Of a DNA stretch of 64,000 nucleotides, positions 37,461 to 48,100 are shown piece after piece. Source of the DNA: Theobroma cacao (Eukaryota; Streptophyta; Magnoliopsida; Malvales; Malvaceae); NCBI RefSeq assembly GCF_000208745.1, contig NC_030855.1, positions 18,092,777-18,156,776 on the forward strand, read 5' to 3'. The position numbers were made by a program, and so were the translations under genes. How positions within the stretch are numbered: position 1 is the stretch's first letter; every line of letters begins with the position of its first letter. The notes beneath the pieces are model-generated. The model was not told the origin of the DNA and ran no database searches. It worked only from the letters and a program-made list of their open reading frames with translations.

Positions 37461-37609
37461 TTATTCAGCGTAATATAACTTAAACGAAGAAAATAACTCA
37501 AGAAAATATGTGCTCAATGAAAATAAAAATTGCTATAATTTATTCAAATTTTATTAAAAGACCCCCTTGAAAATACAAGGAGATGATACAAAAAAAAATG
37601 AACCATAGT

Positions 37610-37834
37610 TCATTTCTTCATAAGTTCATCTACTTTGAACTTTATCTCAGCGAGAATCTTTTCATTGCTCAAGATGGCAGCCTCCAAGTCAAAAGTCCTT
37701 TGCATCAGGTTGTCGATGAGGACTTGCATCTCTTGTTGGAATATATGCAACTGGTCCCTCACACTCAAAGGCACCTCTTCCTCTTCGGAGGTTGCCTCTT
37801 TCCCTTTATAGACTCTTGGATCTTTGGACATCAT
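37610..37834 (-). CDS. Small coiled-coil protein of the MULE (E1 copy), intact
   Basis: A 74-codon ORF: a charged N-terminus (DPRVYKGKEATSEEEEVPLS), then a long amphipathic helix (VRDQLHIFQQEMQVLIDN, LEAAILSNEKILAEIKFKVD) ending ELMKK. The same ORF is intact in E2 (61934-61710) with 11 differences in 74 residues, no indels and the same start and stop. A TATA box (TATAAATA, 37905-37898) lies 64 bp upstream of the ATG in both copies. AATAAA-like words (AATAAAATTTGAATAAA in reverse complement of 37535-37560) follow the stop. I do not recognise the family. Its position just inside the right end, read towards MURA, suggests an accessory element protein such as a transposase cofactor, but that is inference. 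Host origin by capture is an alternative. Confidence 0.65.
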   Translation of the reverse strand: MMSKDPRVYKGKEATSEEEEVPLSVRDQLHIFQQEMQVLIDNLMQRTFDLEAAILSNEKILAEIKFKVDELMKK

Positions 37835-37897
37835 TTTTCAATTATCTGAGATTGATTAAGATAATTGAATTTGATTCAAATGGTTAATGATTCCCTT

Positions 37898-37905
37898 TAT
37901 TTATA
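37898..37905 (-). promoter_or_regulatory. TATA box of the E1 coiled-coil gene
   Basis: TATAAATA on the minus strand, 64 bp before the ATG, in a segment conserved with E2 (61998-62005). Confidence 0.65.
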
Positions 37906-38439
37906 GGCATGAAAGCTGACTCTTCGTTTTCTACACCCATATCAGTGCAATAAAAGGGGGCTGAATTGGTTATTAAGTACCTGTTCGGCTTGCCTTTTCA
38001 TCTTATCTACCTTTTAAAAGCAAAAGCTAGGCCAAACATTATTTTTCAAGAAATTCTTAATAAAAAGCAGCTTAAAGGTTTTGTCTTTTTTTCACTAATC
38101 AAAAAAGATTTTAATGTTACCTTTTTTCTCTTTTCCAAGAAATTCGTTATCGTTTCCTCTTTTCTCTTTTTTTTTTTTAATTTAAGCATCATGGTAGACC
38201 AACCAAAATCTAATACTATTGCTACTATACAAGTATGAAATTATATATAAACTTCAAGAATTATATTAGAGCTTATTAGGTTATTGGAGATGACACTTAA
38301 TATCCTTTTATGGTAATTTTAACAAAAATTACAGCTTATATAATTTATTTTGTTAAATAGTTTACCAAACAACTTTAACCTATTTCTCTTCTAATTTTAC
38401 ACAATTTGTTATTAAGCGGGCTGAATCAGTAGATAATCA

Positions 38440-38790
38440 CCTTCAGCATTATGTAGATAAAGTCATGCAATGCTTACAAACAGGTCATGTAATGCTCAAC
38501 AAAAATTCAGTCACGTAACGCCTGTCACGCAACGCTCAACAAATATTAAGTCACGTATTGCCTATAAAGAACTCACGCAATGCTCAACAAATATTCAGTC
38601 AGGTAATACCTATCATGCAACGCTCAACATATATTTAGTCACGTAATGCTTATAAAGAACTCACGCAATTCTCAATAAATATTCAGGCACCTAATGCCAA
38701 ATAAACAAGTAACGATTCCTAATATTCAGTCACACACCTTAATATCCAGTGACTCAATGCCTAACAAATATTCACACATCGCCTATAAAC
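38440..38790 (-). repeat. E1 right subterminal array of TCACGYAA motifs
   Basis: About a dozen copies of GTCACGTAA / TCACGCAA spaced 15-35 bp, joined by ATGCTCAACAAATATTCA and GCCTATAAAGAAC words. The orientation is opposite to that of the left array at 25386, so the two ends present the octamer TTGCGTGA as inverted arrays. Confidence 0.8.
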
Positions 38791-39099
38791 TGATTGATTT
38801 CGCTACCCCTAGCCAGATTTAAGTTTTCAAACTCATATAATTTACCCATTAACTTTTTCGTTCTATGAATAACCCTAAATAAATGCAAGAACCCATAACA
38901 AATACCTTGATGCCATCTCTGCACTTTAGGATCGTGAGAAAGTTGGCTGCCGATATAGACCTCGATGGCATTAGAGAGCTAGACGGAGGGATAGCTAAAT
39001 CTAAATCGAGATTTAATTTTGAAATTTTAAGCTGAATGGTGGGAGAGTAAAAAGAAAGAAACTAAGACGTGCCTTCATTTAAATTAATTGGATTAAAGG

Positions 39100-39195
39100 G
39101 TATTCTTGTCAAGTCATGTCAAAAATTGGCTCAAAATAGTTAAAATTATAGAGACGGTCATTTTTGAAGTCACCTTACTACGAAGGTCATTTCCC
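39100..39195 (-). repeat. E1 right terminal inverted repeat
   Basis: Reading inwards on the minus strand: GGGAAATGACCTTCGTAG, AAGGTGACTTCAAAAATG, then TATAATTTTAACTATTTTGA. It is nearly the same as E2's right end at 63287 and pairs with 24826-24905. Confidence 0.75.
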
Positions 39196-39488
39196 ATAAT
39201 TTTTTCTTTTTTTTTGTGAGTTTAGTGATTTGAATGCCATATTGATTGAGAATGTGGTTTAGTGTTTTGTTGTTAAATGTGCATTACTTTATTCTGTTGT
39301 AAATGGGTTTCAAATAGTAAGAAAAGGTTGATATTAAACCAAACAAGGAATCGGTCGTGATGAATCCAAAGTGTCGAGAATGATGTGAAACCAGAATCCC
39401 TGGTACGGTGGTGAATTGAAATGAGGAAGATGTGAAAGCAAAGCACGAACTAGTCATGCTATAGCAAGCCATCTGTCATTTGTTACAC

Positions 39489-40088
39489 ATGGTGCGTAAG
39501 AACTATATTTGACAAGGCATGGTGAGAATTTGTGAGATGACATGGAGGGAATATGTGACATGGCAGGGTGAGAATGGGACACACCATGGTGGAATATGTG
39601 ACATGCCATGGTGAAAATATGTAAGATGGCATGGTGAGAATATATGACACTGCAAGGTTTAAAGTTTGTGACACGTCATGGTGGGAATGTGTGACATGGC
39701 ATGGTGAGAATATGTGACATAGCATGGTGAGAATGTGTGACACGGTAGGATGAGAATATATAACACGACATGGTGAGAATATGTGAGATGACTTGGAAGG
39801 AATATGTGACACAATAGGGTGAGAATATGTGACATGCCAGGAAGGAATATGTGAGACGATATGGTGAGAATATGTGACATGCTAAGGTGAGAATGTGACA
39901 CATCATGGTGAGAATATGTGAGACAGCATGGTGAGAACATGTGATATGCCATGATGAGAATCTGACATGCCATGGTGGAAATATGTGACATGCCATGATG
40001 GAAATATGTGACACCGCATGGTGAGAATATATAACATGCCATTGATGGAATATGTGACACGCCATGGCTTGAATATGTGATACGACAT
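39489..40088 (+). repeat. 23-bp minisatellite of E3, about 25 copies
   Basis: Units of 21-24 bp follow GGTGAGAATATG + TGACATGCCAT with scattered changes (for example GGTGAGAATATG + TGAGACAGCAT, GGTGGAAATATG + TGACATGCCAT). There are no unique spacers. All three minus-strand frames stay largely open because the unit lacks stops, giving HIFSPCHVTYSHH-like peptides. I treat these as by-products of the repeat. Confidence 0.85.
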
Positions 40089-40589
40089 AAATTTAAATAG
40101 AAAAAAATGCAGACAAATAAAGGAACCGTTTGAAATTCCACAACATGCATATTAGTGGTTGTGGTGTTTAAAACGCCATCACATTTTATTTTATTTTCAA
40201 TATTCGCAAATGACTGTGTGAAGTAAGAGAGTTTGATTCATTCGTTCCTAAAGGGTACAGAGTGTTCGACTTCATTCTGAGCAAAGTTAACGACATCACA
40301 GCAACAATGTCGATTCTCCGTGAAGAGGTTTGTCAATTGTCAATTAAAACTTTCTTTTGTTTTGTAATTTTTTGATGGGTTGCTTTATGAAAGGTTTGTG
40401 TTTTTGCCTGTGATATGTTTTTATTGTTTTCTTCCTGGTTTTATGGTTTTTGGGTAAATTGTTGATAAAACTACAACATTTTTACTGACATGGTTTAGGG
40501 TCGTACCAAAAATTTTTAAGAGGTTTACATATCATGTAATAAGAATAAAAAGGTCTTCAATCTTACGTGCTGTGGGTTAATTGTTTTTA

Positions 40590-40800
40590 AGGTATAGCTT
40601 TTGTCGGCGTGTTGTGTGTAAACCGTATAGTCGCCATAATCCCTAGCGTGTCACCAAAATGGGTATTGTAGGGTAAGGTGTGTAACAAATAAGTAATTAT
40701 AGTTGGTGTGTCACGACATGGCTCAGCGTTGGCGTGTAACAACATTTTACTTGGTCTGCATAACGTGTGACAATATATATTTCTTCAATCTAGTGTGTTG
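40590..40800 (+). repeat. E3 cluster of GCGTGTAAC/GTGTGTCAC motifs
   Basis: Words such as GGCGTGTTGTGTGTAAAC, AGCGTGTCACC, GGTGTGTAACAAAT, GGTGTGTCACGACATGG, GGCGTGTAACAAC and AACGTGTGACAA lie between the satellite and the decayed DUF1985 gene. They are inverted relative to TTACACGCCATG in the right array. Confidence 0.6.
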
Positions 40801-40894
40801 CACATTATTGGTTAATTGTTTGTTGGTCTATCTAACACGAGTATGGGTGTTATGTTTTGCATATGGAGTTCAAAGAATATGATAGCCTTGACAC

Positions 40895-42165
40895 TTTGCT
40901 TGTTGTGCCGAGGGAGAAGTGGGCATTCAAGGTCTCCATTAACACCCACTGTAAATGGTCGCAACTGCATTACATCAACAAGACTCTTTAAGAGAAATAA
41001 GAGTATGATGTAGTCAAGCGAACGTGCTTTGGTATGTTGCTGGTCGTTTATCCACAAGGCTACATTTGCATTGGTCTCCTGCAAAACATCATGGTTCGTT
41101 AAATCAGTGAAATAGATTCAATGGACCATGAGTTATGGTTTACTATTGGCAAGAGCAAGGTACAGTTTTCAAAGTAGGAGTTCTGCCTTATCACCAGACT
41201 AAAGTTTGGCCCAATGCCTGATGTATTCATACGACTGTACGAGGTTGTTCTTAATGAAATTCATGCAAGATACTAGAACGGACAGTAGAGTGTTAAGCTA
41301 CAGGCGTCGCTTGATACGTTCTGAGGAGGCAACTATCAGTGACTAGAAGATGCAACCAAGATGGCACTCGCCTTGATCGCGAGTAATATTTTATTTGATC
41401 AAGACTACAGTAAACGGGTGACGCCTTGACTCTTATCATTGGTGGAGGACATTGACGTTTGGAATGTCTTCTCCTAGGGTCACTATGTTTGCAGGCTGAC
41501 CGAAGACTACTTATTGAATGGATTCGAAGTGCCTGCCGTAAACTTACAGAAAGATAATCTTTTACACTACAACATTTACAGATTTGCATGGGTGATACAA
41601 GTACTATCACGTAACATTTTTTAGTTTCCCTTTGACATAAAAATTTATGGCTGTACTCATTTATCATTTACGATTTTGATAATGGTTACAATTGACTTGC
41701 AATTCTGAGCGTTGAAGGCAATTCTTGCTTTCCAAAAATTAGTTGCCCCCTCTGATCCGAAAGACGACGTCTACCCACGTATTTGCATATGGCAATGCAA
41801 TCAGAAGTCGAAAGACTTCTACAAAGCGATTAAGAAGTTGGAGTCATCTTAGTAGGTGAGTCAACAGCTACTAATTTGTGTTGTAAATTTGTATAATATT
41901 TATCAAAATAATAGCAATATACGTATTTTGTAGTTATAGCCATACGAAACCTTGGAGCCCACCCCGGATGAAGCCATACGAAAATATTGCGTGGACATCG
42001 ATGTGCCCCTATTTGAAGGGCGCCAATTCGTGCCAATAGGCCACATGTAGGATTGAGCTGAATGGGGTATCAATGCAAGGGTAAAGAGTAGAAACTTAAA
42101 GGAGAAAAGAGCTTTTGGTCCCGTTAAACGGAGGTGCACCATTGCTTATGGAATGCCACTAACCA
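40895..42165 (+). pseudogene. DUF1985 gene of E3, broken, without protease domain
   Basis: The translation matches the E1 gene: SINTHCKWSQLHYI; KRTCFGMLL; HELWFTIGKSKVQFSK; EFCLITRLKFGPMPD; MALALIASNILFDQDYSKRV; then YPRICIWQCNQKSKDFYKAI and LEPTPDEAIRKYCVDIDV after an intron-like gap. Stop codons interrupt it at several points (around 40990, 41100, 41178, 41274 and 41429). The Ulp1 part that follows in E1 is absent; the repeat array starts at 42230 instead. E3 could therefore not supply either protease or transposase. Confidence 0.75.
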
Positions 42166-42229
42166 CGATATCTTATCACAGGTCACACAATTGGAACGCC
42201 ATTAAAATTTTTAAAAAAAATTGTCAATC

Positions 42230-42610
42230 ATTTTACACATTACATACTGTGTTCTAAAATTTTGCTACACGCCTTGTTGAAAACATGTTGTTACATGCCA
42301 TGTTGAAAAAATTTTTTTGCACGTCATGTTGAAAAAAATGTTACACGCCATGTTGAAAACATGTTACATGCCATTTTCAATAAAAATGTTATACGTCATG
42401 TACTAAAATATGTTATTTCAATATACTTTTTACACGCCATGTGCATTAGAGATGTTACATGCATAGCGTGTAACAACTTTGGGCAATATTATAATGATTT
42501 TGCTACACTTCATGTTTACTACACTACATCTCATGTATAGACAAATTTATGTGACAAGCCATGTGTTTTACATGTATATTGTGTAACAACTCTGGGTAAT
42601 GTTCTAATTT
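42230..42610 (-). repeat. E3 right subterminal array (TTACACGCCATG units)
   Basis: Irregular units such as GTTACACGCCATGTTGAAAA, CATGTTACATGCCAT and GCACGTCATGTTGAAAA, about nine copies, plus GCGTGTAACAACT near the inner edge. The unit resembles that of the 39489-40088 satellite (GTGACACGCCATGGTGA) in the same orientation. Confidence 0.7.
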
Positions 42611-42980
42611 ACACACAAAGTTTCAAAAATTAATGGGTTGCATTAATAAACTCAATAATATACCTTGATATCATATCTGCTCTAGGATTTGTATATCCAT
42701 GATGATATGACTAGATCTGAAAGATAGACCTCAGCACGATGATGATAGTATTCAATAGAGAACTGAGAGAGCTAATACAGTTCAGAGAATTGAGAGAGTT
42801 GAGGGAATTGAAATAGCTGAACATTTAATTTCTTTATAGCGGGAGGGAGATATCGAGAGATTAATTTTCTAAAAATGTTTTTTAGGGTATTTTGATCTAT
42901 TTATATCAAAATTAGATAAAAACAATTAACTTTATATGAGAGCTATTTTTACAATCACCTTATAAAGAAAGTTATTTCTT

Positions 42981-44409
42981 ATAATTTCTTCTAATTTTTA
43001 AGTCAAGCAAAATAGATTCTTTTTCTTTAATAATTTTGCTTCGAAACCGCCTCCAAAGTTATGACGATGATTGCACCTGTTGAAAAACGTGATTTAAAGA
43101 AAGGATATTTAAAACTTATTCATTCGGTTTGGTCATCTGTGGAAACTTCTTGATATGGCCTTAGAATATCATAAATTCAATGAATGATATATCAATTGTG
43201 AATCTAATATTTCTAACTCTAATATGCCAGAAATGATCTCAATCAACCTTCCAATACTTTCTAATGCGTCACAATCAAATATTTGGAGCAAGAAGTAGCG
43301 TACAAACAAGTTGCTGTACCCATGCTTTGACCCTTGGAAAACTTAACAGGTTATTCCTGCTAAAAGGAAGATGAAAGTCTGGGTTGTGACTTTTCAAAAA
43401 CCCTTTTCTTTTTATTATCTCCAAAGGGGATTATATGTTGTCAATGACGAGATCCATTTATAGAAGTTTTGGCCTCTTATTCCCAATGGTCTTCAAAGGT
43501 GTTCTACTTTATTTTTTATGAACAAAAAAAGGAAGGTTCTGCCTCAATTCGAATAGTCCTTCACAGTTTGTGCAAAGGTAGAGATAGAGTACGAATAAAC
43601 GAGGAGGAGAAAAATTAGAACCACTTCTGACTTCACCAACCATCTACCGCAAAATAGAATAAGCACCAATTTGCAGAGACATTGTACCCCACCTACGTTC
43701 TCTTGCCATCTCCTCTCACATCAACTCTCACAAGAATTTGGCAAAATTATTGGATTCCAATGTTAGACCTTCCATTTTGAGTTCAATAACTTTGAATTAT
43801 TGTTTGTCTTTTGGGTTACTTCCTTTGATTTTGTCTTTGTAACAGTGTGAATTAACTTGGGTTTGGATTGAATTCTTTTCTTTTTCCCTTTTTATACAGT
43901 AGTATAATGGAAGCAACAAATTAGACATGTGCAGGAAGGCCGATAATAGTGATACAATTAATTATCAAGTGCTATGCCATTTTTCAGTTGGTGCATTTGT
44001 TTTTTTTGTAAATTGCATGCTTTTGATCTAACACGTACAACGAATTTTTAATTTTGGACCTTCCACGTAAAAAGCTATCGTTTTGTCAAAAAAAAAAAAA
44101 TCAAAATCTAAAATCTATAAGCAAATCGAAGGAAAGAAAAAAAAAATTATGTTTACATGTGAACCAATGTTAGTTGAAAACAGAGGACCCTGTTTGGGCC
44201 ACAAGCAATGGAAACACCCAGAATTGACTTGTAATTATGTATTGACCATGTTGCATGAAGGTGCATGGGATGTGAGTAAGGATTACAGCCCATCATGTTT
44301 GAACATTATTCATTTAATTCAAAGAAAATAAAAATTGAAAAGTATTCCCCCAACAAACCTCACACCTCAGCAGCCTCTCCCCTTTTTCCCTCCACCTCTC
44401 ACTTGCATG
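42981..44409. other. Intergenic and promoter region of the ABC transporter
   Basis: No gene is recognised. Two W-box-type words, TTGACT (44224-44229) and TTGACC (44242-44247), lie 170-190 bp before the TATA box of the transporter gene. An open frame at 44083-44331 starts in a poly-A tract and is not supported. Confidence 0.5.
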
Positions 44410-44417
44410 TATATATA
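44410..44417 (+). promoter_or_regulatory. TATA box of the ABCG transporter gene
   Basis: TATATATA about 710 bp before the start codon, consistent with a transcription start near 44440-44450 and a 5'UTR containing an intron. Confidence 0.6.
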
Positions 44418-44639
44418 CTTTCATTCACTTGGAATGGACTGGCACCACTTCTCTACACCTTACAACAATAGAAGGTGAGAAGGAGAAGAGAGTGAGAAAA
44501 AAGAGGGCGTACCTTTCCAAGAATTCTTGGAGGCAAAAGTGCAGCGAAGTGAGAAAAACCAAATAACTCCACCAACCCAAAGCTCTATCTCTCTTTTTCT
44601 CTCAGGAACCAAGTATAGTTGAGTTTTGCATTTTCCACG

Positions 44640-45095
44640 GTGAGTGCTTTTCTTGCAATTCCTTGAGTTTCTTTTGTATATATTGGTTTTGTTTGTTTGC
44701 AGAGAAAACAAAAAGAGAAGAAGGGTTTTTAAACGTTACGACCAAGTGTTTCGATCCTTGTGGCTTTTCTGTTTTGCTGTTATTCAGCTACTTTTTATAG
44801 CCTTCAAGAATTTCAAGCACTGGCATTTTTTGACGTTCAGATGTTGCTTTTGCTTACAGAGCTTTGAAAATCTCATTTCAACAAAATTAAAAGTGATTTT
44901 TATTAGGCTTTCATATGACCAAAAGAATGTTAACATCCAAGCTCTTATCTTCTTCCCTTTCTAAACCACTTCCTTACAACCAAACAACATATATTAGCAC
45001 TTAACAATTTTCACATGTCACTCTAAATTCTAACTTTCTTTTGTTTCTTTATGATCTGGGTAACGTTCCATTTTCCCTCTACAATAAAAATCCAG
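44640..45095 (+). other. Probable 5'UTR intron of the ABCG transporter gene
   Basis: A donor CACG|GTGAGTGC and an acceptor AATCCAG|GAAAA bracket a 456-bp T-rich stretch 25 bp before the start codon. If it is real, the in-frame ATG at 45051 is intronic, which favours the ATG at 45120. Confidence 0.55.
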
Positions 45096-45119
45096 GAAAA
45101 AAAAAACAAGAAACAAAAA

Positions 45120-48100
45120 ATGGATAGTATAGAAAGGGCGCGAAATCCCAGCAAACGAACAGGCCATAGCAGCATAGGCAGGAGCCTGAGCAGGAGTAGC
45201 TGGAGTATGGAAGATGTATTTTCAGGTTCCAAGCACTCCAGAAGAAGTAGCCGTGTGGATGATGATGAAGAAGCTCTAAAATGGGCTGCAATCGAGAAGC
45301 TACCCACTTATGACCGGTTGAGAACCAGCATCATGCAATCCTTCGTGGATCATGAAATTGTTGGAAACAAGGTGGAGCACAGAGCAGTTGATGTAACAAA
45401 GCTTGACATGGATGACAGACAAAAATTCATCGACATGCTCTTCAAGGTTGCAGAGGAAGATAATGAGAGGTTCTTGAAGAAGTTTAGAAACAGGATTGAT
45501 AAGTAAGTTTGTTCTCTTGTCAAAGCTCTAGATTATTATGTTAGGTTTCCTTTCTTTTCTGATAAGGCATAAAGGAACTATGGCTTTTAATACTGTTCAG
45601 TACAAGTCACCATCTTTCAACCCTTCTAACCTAATTTCATTGCCAAAATTTCTTGTTTAGCATTATGATGATGTGAAAACACCAGAATTAGATTATTTCT
45701 CAGAGAAAATTTTTTAATTTTCTTTTTGGTCAAAAAATTAGATTCATTGCACAAACAGCTAGAAGCTTACATCAGTCGGGATCACAGCCCCAACATTACA
45801 ATTTCTAACATAATAAGCTCAATACAGTCAGGAGCATTATCATAGGAAACAAAATCTTCCTCAAGGTTAACTCCATTTTTTTGCGTTTATTGGCGGCTGT
45901 AATATCCTAATAATTATGCCTAGTCTTTCTTTTTGATTGTTAGGAATTGCCTCCAAGTCTCGCATAGGTTGTTGGTTCTGTTGAACTATATGAATTCTAT
46001 ATATTACCATACGTTTCATACTTGTCTCTGTCATTTATTTTTTTATAAACAACAGTAAACGGCTCTTTGTCTTAATTATGTTATCTTTTCCCTCTATTAC
46101 TTCAAGAAAGTTCATATTGTTTGGAAAGCAAAAAGGAAAAGAACTCAAAGCTGGGCTTTCGCCTTGATAATTACAGCATGTTACTATATTTTGTGGGATC
46201 CATTGAACTAGTCTGCCTAGTTGTATTGTTTTCGCATACTTTTCTTGCTGGACCTTGCTTGAGTCAGTCATTTTCTCATTGAAAGACAAACAAATTAAAT
46301 CAAAGCAAGAATTTTTGTAAACTGAATTTGTGGTGGGAAGGAATCAACACTTATCTCTTTCTTTTCTCTTCTCTTCTTAGAACAATTGTAATCAAATATT
46401 ATTAATCCTGTCTCAGCAGGATTGACTTAAATCAATGCTAACTTAAACATCATTATTCTGCACTTAATTTATATCTTTAAAATTTTCCCGAAAGTTAAAA
46501 CGTTATTTTTCTCATTACAAACAATATCAAGAATTGTTGACAATAATTCACAACTTTTACATGTTATCTCTTAATTAATTACCATATTTTCTTGTGATCA
46601 CAGGGTTGGAATTCGACTTCCAACTGTGGAAGTGAGGTTTGAGCACCTGACAATAGAAGCCGACTGCTACATTGGCAGCAGGGCTCTTCCTACTCTTCCA
46701 AATGTTGCTAGAAACATTGCAGAATCGGCTCTTGGTATGGTTGGAATCAGACATGCCAAGAGAACAAATCTCACCATTCTTAAAGATGCATCAGGGATTA
46801 TTAAACCATCAAGGTGAATTTAAACGCCTCAAGTTACTTCACTACAAGGCCTAATCATTTATTTTGAAAATATTGATATACCTTTCTTTTTTTAGGATGA
46901 CACTCTTACTAGGTCCACCCTCTTCTGGGAAAACAACCCTTTTGCTGGCATTGGCCGGCAAGTTGGACCCAAGCTTAAGGGTTAGTTACAATCAATTTTT
47001 TTTTTTTTTCCCCAACAACTCTGTTCAACTTGATTACATATATCTTCTAGTCAATATCAGTAACTTCAAGAAATCTGGAAAAGGTAAAATGGCTGATTTT
47101 TCCATTAATGAAACAGGTTAAAGGAGAAGTGACCTACAATGGATATAGACTTAACGAATTTGTTCCTAGAAAGACATCTGCATATATCAGCCAAAATGAT
47201 GTTCATGTTGGAGAAATGACTGTGAAAGAAACCTTGGATTTCTCAGCAAGATGCCAGGGTGTTGGGACTCGATACGGTAAAATTATACCACAAGTGCTCA
47301 TAATTATTTAACAATTTGTAGTACATTGGTTCATGATTTACCAACGATAGAACTGTTTTGTTTTCATAGATCTCTTAAGTGAGCTTGCAAGAAGGGAAAA
47401 AGATGCAGGAATTTTTCCTGAAGCTGATGTAGACCTTTTTATGAAGGTAAACAAAATAAAAAAAAGGCAAATATTTGTCATTGTGCATAAAGTCATGCAC
47501 ATGTATGAAACTCTTCTGATAGTCTATTGTGTTGGTTTTACATTCATTTAACATCATCACATGGCTTTGAATTTTCAGGCAACTGCGATGGAAGGAGTTG
47601 AAAGCAGCCTTTTCACTGATTACACTCTAAAAGTAAGTTGAATCATTCCAAACTCTTCTTCCTTTGAAAAAGGAAAAAAAATTCTCTTTTTAGCTTTCCC
47701 AGCTCCTAACTTTTGCTGCAAGAATACTTCTTAGGATGTCATGTTTATTTTTACCAAATCTTATAAAAAATAACGTCTTTATGACTTTCTGGCAAATAAG
47801 GTTCGACTATATCAAACAAGGCCTTCTCCCATCTAATATTTTATAATTTCTTTGTCAAAAATTTCTCCTCACCTACTCTCTTCTGACTCCTGTCACCAAT
47901 AATCTCGTCGGTGGATAACATGGGCCATAGCTTCTCTAATCAAAAACAGTAAATAATCTAGTTGAAGAGTACAGTTACCAACCGTGGCAGTAATAAATAT
48001 GGAATTCTAACAACCCATTCTTGTTCCTCTTGAATTGGTCAGCTTTTGGGGCTTGACATATGTAAGGATACCATTGTTGGAGATGAGATGCAGCGTGGAA

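Larger units (their letters stand above)
24826..39195. mobile_element. E1: 14.4-kb Mutator-like element carrying Ulp1, MURA and accessory ORFs
   Basis: Terminal repeats: the left at 24826-24905 (ATAAGGCGTTTTTGAGAATG, ATATAATTTTAACTGTTTTT, AGCCAA) matches the reverse complement of 39195-39100 (GGGAAATGACCTTCGTAG, AAGGTGACTTCAAAAATGAC, TATAATTTTAACTATTTT, GAGCCAA). The 9-bp flanks AGTACTTTT and ATAATTTTT match at 6 of 9, suggestive of a decayed Mutator duplication. Contents in order: a left TTGCGTGA array; a DUF1985-Ulp1 gene (+, broken); a second GCGTGA array; a Transposase_32-like ORF (-); an NRPE1 fragment (-); MURA transposase (-, broken); a TCACGCAA array; a coiled-coil gene (-, intact); and a final TCACGYAA array. 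Ulp1-bearing MULEs are known in plants (Kaonashi type); this cargo is wider. E1 is not autonomous now. Confidence 0.75.
24402..42980. mobile_element. E3: older Mutator-like element, split by E1
   Basis: A left terminal repeat (about 24402-24480: AGTATAAGATGTATTT.GGAAATAGTC, CATAATTTTAATTATTTTTAGTCAA) pairs with the reverse complement of 42980-42885 (TTTATAAGGTGATTGTAAAAATAGCTC, ATATAAAGTTAATTGTTTTTATCTAA). The first 420 bp (24402-24825) end in an exon-like piece followed by GTAAGT. The rest resumes after 39195, so E1 seems to have inserted into E3. The E3 parts hold a 23-bp satellite (39489-40088), GGCGTGTAAC motifs, a decayed DUF1985 gene (40895-42165) and a right-hand array (42230-42480), but no transposase or protease domain. 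The nesting is inferred from TIR similarity and order; exact ends are approximate. Confidence 0.55.

Noticed and set aside
39489..40088. CRISPR-like regular repeats
   Set aside because: The repeats are head-to-tail with no unique spacers, in plant nuclear DNA. It is a minisatellite.
39483..40150. Overlapping minus-strand open frames with HIFSPC/TYSHH peptide repeats
   Set aside because: They arise from a stop-free 23-bp satellite in all three frames. The unit is not a multiple of three, and there is no promoter or start context.
45051..45119. Upstream in-frame ATG extending the ABC transporter by 23 residues
   Set aside because: It lies within the probable 5'UTR intron, encodes Lys-rich non-conserved sequence, and the family start corresponds to the ATG at 45120.
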